Positions 18,598 through 26,251 of a stretch of DNA of 64,000 nucleotides are shown here, one piece after another. Below the pieces are notes generated by a model. The model searched no databases. It had not been told where the DNA came from and worked only from the letters and a program-made list of their open reading frames with translations. This DNA is from an uncultured Prevotellaceae bacterium (lineage in GTDB: Bacteria > Bacteroidota > Bacteroidia > Bacteroidales > Bacteroidaceae). The DNA lies in the NCBI GenBank assembly GCA_902768105.1, contig CACXJZ010000023.1, positions 1-64,000 on the forward strand, given 5' to 3'. How positions within the stretch are numbered: the stretch's first letter is position 1; the number at the start of each line of letters is the position of its first letter. A program made the translations under genes and the position numbers.

Positions 18598-19239
18598 TTA
18601 TTGGTACGACACGTTCTGTGGGTTCCACTTGTCCTTAGGCTCTACAGGCAGGGCAGGATAACCCACGGCAATGATGCTGACGGGCACAATGTGCTCAGGC
18701 AGCGACAGTGTCTTCATGGCCAGCTTGTAACGTGACTCCAGCGGATAGGAACCCGTCCACACGGCTCCCAGTCCCAGGGCATGTGCGGCCAGCAGGATGT
18801 TCTCCGTAGCTGCACAGGCATCGTGACTCCAGTAGATGCCTTCTTCTACCTGTGCCTTCTTCTGCAGATCGCCACAAACGGCAATGGCCAGCGGCGCATT
18901 GGCCAGCAGACCGGTGTGCTGACTAGCTAGCGAGAGCGAGCTCAGTATGCCTCGGTCACGGATGACGATGAAGTGCCAGGGTTGTGCGTTCATGGCCGAT
19001 GGTGCAGCCATTCCTGCTTTCAGCAGTTTCTCAATGACGGCATCAGGTACGGGGTCGTTCTTGAATGTACGTACTGAGGCGCGTGTCTCAATGTTGTGCA
19101 GCACGGCCTCTGCGTTCTGTGGAGAGTTTGCTGTTTGCTGCTGGCTGCCTGCAGTTTCCTGCTTGTTGGTCAGGTACAGGGCACCCATACCTATCAGTGC
19201 TGCGCCCAAGACAATGTTTAAAAATCCGGAAAGTTTCAT
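18598..19239 (-). CDS. Membrane-anchored nitroreductase family protein
   Basis: A 213-residue protein: an N-terminal hydrophobic segment (about 4-24) that would anchor it or act as a signal peptide, a Gln/Asn-rich linker (about 25-42), and an FMN-dependent nitroreductase domain (R-A-S-V-R-T-F, A-P-S-A-M-N-A-Q-P-W-H, G-L-G-A-V-W-T-G). Most nitroreductases are cytoplasmic, so the leader is unusual. Its linker is encoded by a heptad repeat array at 19126-19167. The start overlaps the dusB stop as ATGA, showing translational coupling. The stop lies 6 bp from that of the convergent GH67 gene. Confidence 0.8.
   Translation of the reverse strand: MKLSGFLNIVLGAALIGMGALYLTNKQETAGSQQQTANSPQNAEAVLHNIETRASVRTFKNDPVPDAVIEKLLKAGMAAPSAMNAQPWHFIVIRDRGILSSLSLASQHTGLLANAPLAIAVCGDLQKKAQVEEGIYWSHDACAATENILLAAHALGLGAVWTGSYPLESRYKLAMKTLSLPEHIVPVSIIAVGYPALPVEPKDKWNPQNVSYQ
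19126..19167. repeat. Heptad repeat array inside the nitroreductase linker, 6 units
   Basis: Plus-strand units gtttgct, gtttgct, gctggct, gcctgca, gtttcct, gcttgtt run without a gap. On the coding strand they specify the Gln-rich linker between the membrane segment and the enzyme domain. Confidence 0.7.
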
Positions 19240-20186
19240 ATTTGTAATTGATTAGTTATTGAATCGATGATGCTTAACAGTTCTTCAACCTTCGTGGCAC
19301 GAAGCATGGCGATGCGTGTCTGCCGGAAGTTGGGAATACCCTTGAACACGGGACTGGCAGCCAGATGACGGCGTGTGTGCAGTATGCCGCGATACTCGTC
19401 GATGCGCTCCACGTTGATGCGCAGCTGCTCCTTCAGCACGCTGATTTTCTCCTCCAGTGTCAGTTCGCGGCGTGAGAATATCCAAGGACAGCCGAACGTG
19501 GCACGCCCAATCATCACACCGTCCACGCCGTACCGTTCAAACGCTGTGTCAGCCTCAGCCAGCGAGCGTATGTCGCCGTTGCCGATGATGGGGATGTGAA
19601 TGCGCGGATTACGCTTCACCTCGCCAATGAGCGTCCAGTCGGCTTCGCCCGTGTACATCTGTGCCCTGGTGCGCCCATGAATGGTCAGCGCCTGTATGCC
19701 GCAGTCCTGCAGCTGTTCTGCCAGCTCGGTGATGATGAGCTGTTCGCTGTTCCAGCCCAGGCGCGTCTTGACCGTCACGGGCACGTTGACAGCCTTCACC
19801 ACCTCGCGTGTGATCTCCAGCAGCAGGGGGATGTTCTGTAGCATGCCGGCACCGGCGCCCTTGCTGGCCACCTTCTTCACCGGACAGCCGAAGTTCAGGT
19901 CAATCACGTCAGGATGCGCCTCTTCCACGATGCGTGCCGCCTCCACCATTGCTGCCACGTCGCGTCCGTAGATCTGTATGCCCACAGGCCGCTCCTCGTC
20001 GCTGATAGTCAGCTTCTTCACGGTGCTGTTCACGTTACGCACCAGCGCCTCGGCTGAGACAAACTCCGTATAGACCATTGCTGCGCCGTAGCGCTTGCAC
20101 AACAGTCGGAACCCGATGTCAGTCACGTCCTCCATCGGTGCCAGCAGCAACGGCCGCTCCCCCAAGTCAATATTCCCTATCTTCAA
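19236..20186 (-). CDS. dusB: tRNA-dihydrouridine synthase (DusB type)
   Basis: A 316-residue flavoprotein reducing uridine to dihydrouridine in tRNA. Visible motifs: L-L-A-P-M-E-D-V-T-D (FMN-binding N-terminus), N-F-G-C-P-V-K-K with the catalytic Cys, T-V-K-T-R-L-G-W, T-I-H-G-R-T-R-A-Q-M-Y-T-G, and I-G-N-G-D-I near 200. The whole 31-bp gap to the upstream dprA consists of heptad repeats. It is coupled to the nitroreductase gene downstream. Confidence 0.92.
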   Translation of the reverse strand: MKIGNIDLGERPLLLAPMEDVTDIGFRLLCKRYGAAMVYTEFVSAEALVRNVNSTVKKLTISDEERPVGIQIYGRDVAAMVEAARIVEEAHPDVIDLNFGCPVKKVASKGAGAGMLQNIPLLLEITREVVKAVNVPVTVKTRLGWNSEQLIITELAEQLQDCGIQALTIHGRTRAQMYTGEADWTLIGEVKRNPRIHIPIIGNGDIRSLAEADTAFERYGVDGVMIGRATFGCPWIFSRRELTLEEKISVLKEQLRINVERIDEYRGILHTRRHLAASPVFKGIPNFRQTRIAMLRATKVEELLSIIDSITNQLQI

Positions 20187-20220
20187 TCTTTATTCTTTAA
20201 TCTTTAACCTCTAACCTTTA
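20186..20220. repeat. Heptad repeat array filling the dprA-dusB gap, 5 units
   Basis: Units atcttta, ttcttta, atcttta, acctcta, accttta run from the dusB start codon into the dprA stop codon, so the entire gap is repeat. Confidence 0.8.
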
Positions 20221-21345
20221 TTTAATCAAGTGGTACGTTCCCCCTGCCAGTGGCTTCACGATGCCCTTCATCTCCATTTGGAAGAGTAGGGCAACCAGCT
20301 GACTGATGGGTATGTTTGTTTTCACGGAGAGCATGTTCAGTTGCAGGTCGCCTGACTGCTGCAGCTGGCTGACTATGGCCTGCTCCTCTGGTGAGAGGTC
20401 TGGAAATAGCACGCGCTCCACGGTCTCGGGCTCCTCCTTGACGGTCTGCCAGCGCATGGTTTCTAGGAAGTCTGCTGCCGACATGATGAGTGCTGCCGTA
20501 TTGTCGCGAATCATCTTGTTGCAACCCTTGCTGTAGGGTTCCCCGACAGCTCCTGGGAAGGCAAACACGTCGCGTCCGTACTCCTGTGCTATGCGACAGG
20601 TGATGAGGCCTCCGCCCTTGATGGCGCTCTCCACGAGTATGGTAGCATCCGAGATACCTGCCACGATGCGGTTACGTTGTCTGAAGTTGTTGGGCAGCGC
20701 CTCCGTCTGACTCATGTATTCCGTCAGCAGTCCGCCTTGACCAATCATCCTCACGGCATCGTTCCTGTGTCTGGAGGGGTAGATCTGGTCCAGTCCATGT
20801 GCCAGCACGCCTACCGTCTCGTATCCTTGTTCCATCGCATTGCGGTGGGCACAGATATCGATGCCGTAGGCCAGTCCGCTGACCACGAGCACCTCTGGAC
20901 ACAGTTTACGCAGGTCGCTGAGGAAGCGTCTCACCAGATCCTGCCCGTAGGGTGTGCAGTGGCGCGTGCCCACAATGTCGAGCACGTAACGCTGGTTGAG
21001 GTCTGCCTGTCCTTTGTAGTAGAGCACGATGGGCGCATCGATGCACTCACGCAGCCGTTGCGGATAGTCAGCATCCTGCATGGTCAGCACGCGGATGTTC
21101 TTCTTCGTCACAAATTCCATCTCGGCAGCCGCACGCTGTAGGGCATCGTCCCAGCCTTTCATTGCCTCGCGGAGCCTCGGCATTGCGTCAGGCATCACGT
21201 CACCTATGTCGTTACGGTGCTCATAGACAGCCTGTGCCGACCCCAGTTGCTGATACAGCTGCAGGGCCATCGGCAGGTTCAGTCCTGTCATGCGCGTCAG
21301 CGCCATGGCGTAGTATTGCTCTTCTTTGCTCACCAAGTCACTCAT
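20218..21345 (-). CDS. dprA: DNA-processing protein DprA
   Basis: A 375-residue protein that loads RecA on incoming single-stranded DNA during transformation. The N-terminal helical region is followed by the Rossmann-like DprA core: V-G-T-R-H-C-T-P-Y-G, V-S-G-L-A-Y-G-I-D-I-C-A-H, G-G-L-L-T-E-Y and R-Q-R-N-R-I-V-A-G-I-S-D. A C-terminal winged-helix-like domain (about 300-375) is present. The start at 21345 gives an 8-bp overlap with the upstream thioesterase gene; a longer frame from 21363 is possible. Confidence 0.92.
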   Translation of the reverse strand: MSDLVSKEEQYYAMALTRMTGLNLPMALQLYQQLGSAQAVYEHRNDIGDVMPDAMPRLREAMKGWDDALQRAAAEMEFVTKKNIRVLTMQDADYPQRLRECIDAPIVLYYKGQADLNQRYVLDIVGTRHCTPYGQDLVRRFLSDLRKLCPEVLVVSGLAYGIDICAHRNAMEQGYETVGVLAHGLDQIYPSRHRNDAVRMIGQGGLLTEYMSQTEALPNNFRQRNRIVAGISDATILVESAIKGGGLITCRIAQEYGRDVFAFPGAVGEPYSKGCNKMIRDNTAALIMSAADFLETMRWQTVKEEPETVERVLFPDLSPEEQAIVSQLQQSGDLQLNMLSVKTNIPISQLVALLFQMEMKGIVKPLAGGTYHLIK

Positions 21346-21745
21346 GATTGATATATTTTTCAAATGCCTTGTCGTATTCCTCGCTGTTGCCCAGCCGTCC
21401 GTTCACTAGGCACACCAGTTCTATCTGGGCGCGGAAGCATAGCTTCTCGTCGGCAGCACGGTAGAGGTCTTGGTAGAACACGTACCTGATGCCTTCCTTC
21501 TTCAGGTTCAGTCGTGACCAGAACACGTCGTCAGGCCTCAATGGCACTTTGTATTGCAGCGTCATGCGGGCCACCACCGCATCCACCCCTTTCTGGTGCA
21601 TGTCGGCAAAGCTCAGTCCGCATTGCTGCAGAAACAGGTGACGCGTATGCTCACAGTAGTGCACGTAGTTCGCGTTGTTCACTATTCCCTCGATGTCGCA
21701 CTCATAGTCGCGCACCTCCATTTGTGTTTCAAAGATATATTTCAT
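21338..21745 (-). CDS. Hotdog-fold acyl-CoA thioesterase (YbgC/4HBT type)
   Basis: A 135-residue single hotdog domain. The motif V-R-D-Y-E-C-D-I-E-G-I-V-N-N-A-N-Y-V-H-Y with E-H-T-R following matches the 4-hydroxybenzoyl-CoA thioesterase/YbgC signature, with Asp as the likely catalytic residue. The substrate is probably an acyl-CoA. It overlaps the DUF2851 gene upstream by 4 bp and dprA downstream by 8 bp, inside one operon. Confidence 0.85.
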   Translation of the reverse strand: MKYIFETQMEVRDYECDIEGIVNNANYVHYCEHTRHLFLQQCGLSFADMHQKGVDAVVARMTLQYKVPLRPDDVFWSRLNLKKEGIRYVFYQDLYRAADEKLCFRAQIELVCLVNGRLGNSEEYDKAFEKYINHE

Positions 21746-23037
21746 TTTCTTTTCAAATATTCGTATCCTATGCGACAGCGCAGGCAGTCCTTACGGTCGC
21801 AGTATTCTTTTTTTAGTTGTATCAGTGCCTGCGAGTCGCCGGCGTTCTTCACCTCCAGTCCGCAATCCTGCCACATGCGGATGATGTGGTTGTTCTCTGC
21901 CTTCAGTTGCTCCAGGAAGTCAAATGCTCGGTCGCACAGTTCCTCCTTCGACGCGTGACGGCCGTAGGCAAAGAGCATGGGAATGGCCGTGTTAATCATC
22001 AGCAGGTTGATGGAGAAAGGCGACAGGTTTTTGCCGTTCTCTGGGCTGTACGAGCCAAACGTGTAGTGCGTCTCCCAGTAGGGTGTCACGTGGGTGTGCA
22101 TCATCTCCTGCAGCTCGCTTATCGTCTTACACTCCACCAGTCGTGACAACGATGCCTTCCGCTCGTAGTAGAGGTTGGCCAGCTGTGCTATGCGTATATG
22201 CGGGAAGTTCTGTGGCCGTAGTCTCAGGAACCGCCACTGCCGGCTGTCCATGGGCGTGAGCGAGAACTTATGTGCCAGGTACAGGTACTCGTTTCTCAGC
22301 TTGGCAAAGTAGCCCTCGTTCAGCGCATCCTTCTGGTAGTGTTCAGGCACCGTGTTCAGCTCCAGCAGGCCTGCCTGTCCCATAAAGATGGCCTCTATCT
22401 GGAACAGGTCGTCGCGGTGCTTACCCACCGCCGACAGGGGCACGTGGTAGGCCCAGTCCTCGAACGCCTCGCCGTTGATGCCGAAGCCATAGTTGCGTGC
22501 CAGCGTCACGAAGTAGGCATCCTCCCACGATTCGTTGCATCGCTCCGCCCTGTGGCGTATGTCCTCGGTCTTCCGTTCCAGACGCTCCGTCTGCAGAGCT
22601 GACATCCACGAGTGTATCATCAGCTTTCCCAACTCAGGGATAATCTTGTAGCAGGGCGGATACTGGTCGGTCTGCAGCAACTCGTCGTAGTGCTCCTGCA
22701 CCTGTGCTGGCACGTCCAGCTGCAGCTGTGGCACGATCAGTCCGTTGGCCGTCTGCACCTCTCCATCCACGATGCCGGCCACGTGCAGCACCACGTTGTC
22801 GTAGGCCGAGTCGTGGTCGTGCCCATGACGGTACCAGTCGCTCGAGCGGTCATGAATCTCCACGTTGCCCACCCACAGCGTGCCGTCAATCTTCACTTTC
22901 GCGTTGAAGAAGTCCGGCCCGGCATTGCGGTTGTGCAATCCAGGGTCAATCACCTCTATCGTCCTTCCGTCGGTTGTCGTGAGCGTGTGCAGCGGAAACA
23001 TCTTGTGTCGCCAGACGTAGTGCAGCAGCTGTTCCAC
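21742..23037 (-). CDS. DUF2851 family protein
   Basis: A 431-residue protein matching the Bacteroidetes DUF2851 family, recognisable from L-L-H-Y-V-W-R-H-K-M-F near the start, then G-L-H-N-R-N-A-G-P-D-F-F-N-A-K-V, W-V-G-N-V-E-I-H and S-D-W-Y-R-H-G-H-D. The C-terminal Cys-rich end (C-D-R-K-D-C-L-R-C-R) may bind metal. The order of Asp, Glu and His residues (N-A-G-P-D-F then G-N-V-E-I-H) recalls a nuclease-like fold, but that is my inference; the function is not established. Confidence 0.8.
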   Translation of the reverse strand: MEQLLHYVWRHKMFPLHTLTTTDGRTIEVIDPGLHNRNAGPDFFNAKVKIDGTLWVGNVEIHDRSSDWYRHGHDHDSAYDNVVLHVAGIVDGEVQTANGLIVPQLQLDVPAQVQEHYDELLQTDQYPPCYKIIPELGKLMIHSWMSALQTERLERKTEDIRHRAERCNESWEDAYFVTLARNYGFGINGEAFEDWAYHVPLSAVGKHRDDLFQIEAIFMGQAGLLELNTVPEHYQKDALNEGYFAKLRNEYLYLAHKFSLTPMDSRQWRFLRLRPQNFPHIRIAQLANLYYERKASLSRLVECKTISELQEMMHTHVTPYWETHYTFGSYSPENGKNLSPFSINLLMINTAIPMLFAYGRHASKEELCDRAFDFLEQLKAENNHIIRMWQDCGLEVKNAGDSQALIQLKKEYCDRKDCLRCRIGYEYLKRK

Positions 23038-23061
23038 AATATTTCTGTTTTAGGTCGTTTC

Positions 23062-23532
23062 TTATTCCTGAAGGGTGATGCGCTCTATGCGGAGCCTCTG
23101 AATGCCCACGGGCACCTTCACTTCCACCACGTCGCCCGCCTTCTTGTGTAGCAATGCCTGTCCTATGGGCGACTTGATGGAAATCTTGCCCTCGCGCAGG
23201 TTCGCCTCATGCGGACTCACAATCGTGTATGTCATCGTGGCGTTGTTGTTCAGGTTGGTCATCTCCACCCGAGAGAGTAGCCCCACGCTGTCGGAGGCCA
23301 GCCTCGACGTGTCGATGACGCGTGCATGTTCCAGCACCTTCTGCTTGAAGCTGATTCTTCCCAGCAGTCTCGACTGCTCACGCTTGGCAGCGTGATACTC
23401 GAAGTTCTCGCTGAGGTCGCCCTTGTCGCGGGCCTCAGCTATTGCCTCCCTTACTCTGGGCAGCTCTACGCTTTCCAGTTGTCGAAGTTCTGCTACCAGT
23501 TTGTCGTAGCCTTCTTGAGACATGTATTCCAT
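23062..23532 (-). CDS. greA: Transcription elongation factor GreA
   Basis: A 156-residue GreA: an N-terminal coiled coil with the acidic tip D-L-S-E-N-F-E-Y (the D and E residues that act in the RNA polymerase secondary channel) and a C-terminal FKBP-like domain (S-P-I-G-Q-A-L-L and G-D-V-V-E-V-K-V-P). It rescues backtracked RNA polymerase by stimulating transcript cleavage. It is the first gene of the leftward set and has a -7-like TACTTTTG upstream. Confidence 0.95.
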   Translation of the reverse strand: MEYMSQEGYDKLVAELRQLESVELPRVREAIAEARDKGDLSENFEYHAAKREQSRLLGRISFKQKVLEHARVIDTSRLASDSVGLLSRVEMTNLNNNATMTYTIVSPHEANLREGKISIKSPIGQALLHKKAGDVVEVKVPVGIQRLRIERITLQE

Positions 23533-23559
23533 ATCCGTTCTCGTTTATTGATGACGATG

Positions 23560-23567
23560 CAAAAGTA
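23560..23567 (-). promoter_or_regulatory. Probable -7 element for greA
   Basis: TACTTTTG on the minus strand matches TAnnTTTG and lies 27 bp upstream of the start. No clear -33 TTTG is visible. Confidence 0.45.
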
Positions 23568-23645
23568 CGAAATATTTTTCTTATTTCCCACCTTTTTAAT
23601 AATTTTCTTCGCTCGGCTCTGCCGCTTTGTTTGCAAAAAAATCCC

Positions 23646-24050
23646 TTATACCTCCCCCACGGCGACGGCTTTCCTGTAGCCCATCCCCGTAACGTGGCAG
23701 ATGAGCCGCCCTTCCTGGTTGGTCACCCTCACCTCGACGGAGGGAATCTTGGGGTGGTCGGCCACGCTGACGGCCTCGGCACGCAGGTGGTCGCCCTCTT
23801 TGGCACTCGCCACGAACATGATGCTGTTGCTGATGCCGAAAGTCAACTGACCCCGACAATTCATTAGCGCGGCTATGGCCAGGTCGGCCAGCGTAAACAA
23901 GGCTCCACCCTGACACACGTTCCCGCCGTTCAGGTGTGCTGGCGTCACCGTCATTTCTGCTACGGCATGCTGCTCATCCACCTCCGTTATCCGGCATCCC
24001 GCGTTCGCGGCAAACCTGTCTGTCTTATTCAGTATTTCCTGTATGTTCAT
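23646..24050 (-). CDS. PaaI-family hotdog thioesterase
   Basis: A 134-residue hotdog protein of the PaaI type, recognised from H-L-N-G-G-N-V-C-Q-G-G-A-L-F-T-L-A-D-L-A (the usual N-x-x-G-x-x-H/Q-G-G motif, with Gln where many have His). It probably hydrolyses an acyl- or aryl-CoA. The PaaI name comes from phenylacetate degradation, but no such genes are nearby. It stands alone between greA and a repeat-rich gap. Confidence 0.8.
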   Translation of the reverse strand: MNIQEILNKTDRFAANAGCRITEVDEQHAVAEMTVTPAHLNGGNVCQGGALFTLADLAIAALMNCRGQLTFGISNSIMFVASAKEGDHLRAEAVSVADHPKIPSVEVRVTNQEGRLICHVTGMGYRKAVAVGEV

Positions 24051-24337
24051 TCATTGAATAGTTATTTCGCCTGCGAAGATAGGGATTAATTCTGAAACAA
24101 CCAAATAATCAAGGGAAAAAGTATAATAACGGGGGAATAAACACGATGAAGTATCCGTTGTAACACGAACGTTCCTGGGAGGGGATGAGGGGATTGGTGG
24201 CATGAAAGGAATGGATAGGTACGACCTTTCGATTGTTTGCGTACGCGCAAACGACCATTCGCGTACGCGCAAACAACCGTTTGCGTAGGCGCAAAAGCAA
24301 ATCATTGATACGGGCAGTGTATTCTTCTCAAAAGTTG
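24051..24337. other. Gene-free 287-bp gap carrying array B
   Basis: Small overlapping frames here encode only translated repeat sequence and have no recognisable protein features. The structured part is the 22-bp array at 24235-24300. I see no clear promoter or terminator. Confidence 0.6.
24235..24300. repeat. 22-bp-period palindromic array B, 3 units
   Basis: Three contiguous 22-bp units start at 24235, 24257 and 24279. The core is GTTTGCG-TACG-CGCAAAC: 7-bp inverted arms around a 4-base centre, followed by a 4-bp spacer. Unit 2 changes the left arm and unit 3 the centre to TAGG. Each unit could fold as a hairpin in RNA or act as a palindromic binding site. Confidence 0.85.
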
Positions 24338-26251
24338 CTATTCTAACGGGAGCTCAATGACGAGGCGGCAGCCCTCGTGGTAGTCGGTATCGAGGGTCAG
24401 GCTACCGCCCAGGTGGGTGGCGTGACGCTTGGCCAGCGGCAGGCCTAAGCCCAGACCTTCGGACAGGTCGTTGCACTTCCAGAAGGCATCGAAGATGCGT
24501 TGGCGGTGGTCGGCGGGGATGCCGGGGCCTGTGTCCTGGAACGTGAAACGGACGGTGGTCAGTGTTGCTGCGATATTGAGGGAGATATGCTGTCCGTCGG
24601 AATACTTGCACGAGTTGTACAGGATTTCGCGGAGGGTGCGCATGAGGTAGATGCGGTTGGTGTGGATGCTGAACGCATCGGGCAGTTCGGTCGTGAAGTG
24701 AATCTTCAGTTCCGGGAAGTGCTGATAGGTGTATTGAATGCTTTCGCGTGCCACATCATTGCATGAAACAACCTCGTGGTGATTGGTGCTGAGCGCAAGG
24801 GTGATGCCCGTGTCGGAGCTGTCGTAAAGCATGAGCACCATGCGGCTCAATGTGCCGGCGTTGTGGCTCATGACGCTGGTGACGTCGCGTACCTCGGCTT
24901 CGGGTACCTGGCCGATGCTGTCGCGTAGCACCTGTGCGAAGCCTATGATGATGTTGAGCGGCGTGCGTATCTGGTGGGTGACATTCTGGATGAACGCCGT
25001 CTTCTGACGGGCGGCTTCCTCAGCCAACTGACGTGCATGAGTCAGCTCCTCGTTGCGCCGTTTAGCCTCGGTGTTGGCCTGTTTGATGCTGGTCAGTTGG
25101 CGACGCAACGACTCCTGCATGGTGTGGAAGCTGTTTTGCAGGCTTCCCACCTCCTCCGTCCGGCGACTGAGAGGAATGGTGTTGTCAAGGTTACCATGGG
25201 CAATCTGCTTGGACTGCTCGACGAGCTTGTTGAGCGGACGGACGGCATATTTCACGGCCTGCACGCTCAGTAGCAGGATGAGCAGCAGTCCGACAGCGAT
25301 GAGCGGTATGAGGATGTGGGTCATGCGGTGGTAGCTCTGCAGGATGTCATCGTCAGGGCACACCAGGGCGAGGCTCCACTGCGTGCCCGGCACCTGACGG
25401 TAGCACACCAGACAGGTGGCTCCGTCAATCTTCACCTGCATGTGCCCGTTGTTGCCCGCCGTCATCGCGTGGCCAAGGGCTATGAGGTCGGCATCGGCAC
25501 GTGGATCGAGGCCTGTGAAGATGGTCTGTCGGAACAGGCGCGTGGTGTCAGGATGGATGTAGTAATGACCCTCGCGGCCTATTAGCATGTAATAGGAGTG
25601 CTCGTAGGGACAATTATCGGAAATGGACTCGGACAGGCTGGTCAGCGCCAAGTCGGTGGCTATGACGCCCAGCAACTGGTGTTTGGCGTCGTAGAGCGGC
25701 TTGCAATAGCTGGCAATGGGCTCGGTGGCCGAGAGCGTGCCCTCGTTGTAGTCGTCGAACGGCTCTACCCAGCAGTCGCGTTTCTGATCGCGTGGCGTGC
25801 GGTACCACACCTTGTCGAAGTATTCGTAGGGTGCTTCCCTGGCCGTGAGCACCGTGTCGCCCTGACGCACGGAATAGACGGAGAAGTAGCGGCCGTACTG
25901 CGGAAAGACGCCAGGCTCGAGGGTGACGGAACAGCCGTTCACGTGGCTGTTGAGCAGGACGATGCTTCGCGTGTAGACCAGCAGGGAGTCGGGCTGCAGA
26001 TGTTGCTGCACCTGCCATACGCAGGCGTTGGTGGCTGTCTCCACGGCCCTGAGATGGCGCTCAATGCCTATCGTGGCTGTGCTGACCACATTGTCTGCCC
26101 TTTGCATGGCGGCCTTTCGGATGACGTATCGAGACTGCACGAAGAAGATACCTACCGCTGCAATGAACACGGGTATGGCCAACAGCACGATGCCGAGGCT
26201 CAGCTTCATTGCAAGCGATTGTCTGATGTATCTTAACAGTCTCGATTTCAT
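24338..26251 (-). CDS. Cache-domain sensor histidine kinase (intact)
   Basis: A 637-residue sensor kinase: membrane segment near 15-37, a periplasmic double-Cache-like domain (about 40-325), a second membrane segment, HAMP, coiled coil, HisKA with intact H-box (F-I-Q-N-V-T-H-Q-I-R-T-P-L-N) and HATPase_c (N-box L-Y-N-S-C-K-Y-S, G1 D-T-G-P-G-I-P, G2 G-L-G-L-G-L-P-L-A). No receiver domain is attached and no response regulator gene is adjacent, so its partner must lie elsewhere. It overlaps the upstream paralogous sensor gene by 4 bp (ATGA), implying equal-level translation. Confidence 0.88.
   Translation of the reverse strand: MKSRLLRYIRQSLAMKLSLGIVLLAIPVFIAAVGIFFVQSRYVIRKAAMQRADNVVSTATIGIERHLRAVETATNACVWQVQQHLQPDSLLVYTRSIVLLNSHVNGCSVTLEPGVFPQYGRYFSVYSVRQGDTVLTAREAPYEYFDKVWYRTPRDQKRDCWVEPFDDYNEGTLSATEPIASYCKPLYDAKHQLLGVIATDLALTSLSESISDNCPYEHSYYMLIGREGHYYIHPDTTRLFRQTIFTGLDPRADADLIALGHAMTAGNNGHMQVKIDGATCLVCYRQVPGTQWSLALVCPDDDILQSYHRMTHILIPLIAVGLLLILLLSVQAVKYAVRPLNKLVEQSKQIAHGNLDNTIPLSRRTEEVGSLQNSFHTMQESLRRQLTSIKQANTEAKRRNEELTHARQLAEEAARQKTAFIQNVTHQIRTPLNIIIGFAQVLRDSIGQVPEAEVRDVTSVMSHNAGTLSRMVLMLYDSSDTGITLALSTNHHEVVSCNDVARESIQYTYQHFPELKIHFTTELPDAFSIHTNRIYLMRTLREILYNSCKYSDGQHISLNIAATLTTVRFTFQDTGPGIPADHRQRIFDAFWKCNDLSEGLGLGLPLAKRHATHLGGSLTLDTDYHEGCRLVIELPLE

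Noticed and set aside
18580..18600. Terminator between the convergent GH67 and nitroreductase genes
   Set aside because: Only a 5-bp stem without a T-run is present; too weak to call.
24235..24300. Possible CRISPR array
   Set aside because: The period is only 22 bp with a 4-bp gap between cores, there are no unique spacers, and no cas gene is nearby. The same applies to 63473-63582.
24051..24305. Small overlapping minus-strand frames (84 and 63 codons)
   Set aside because: They translate the 22-bp repeat units and have no other support.
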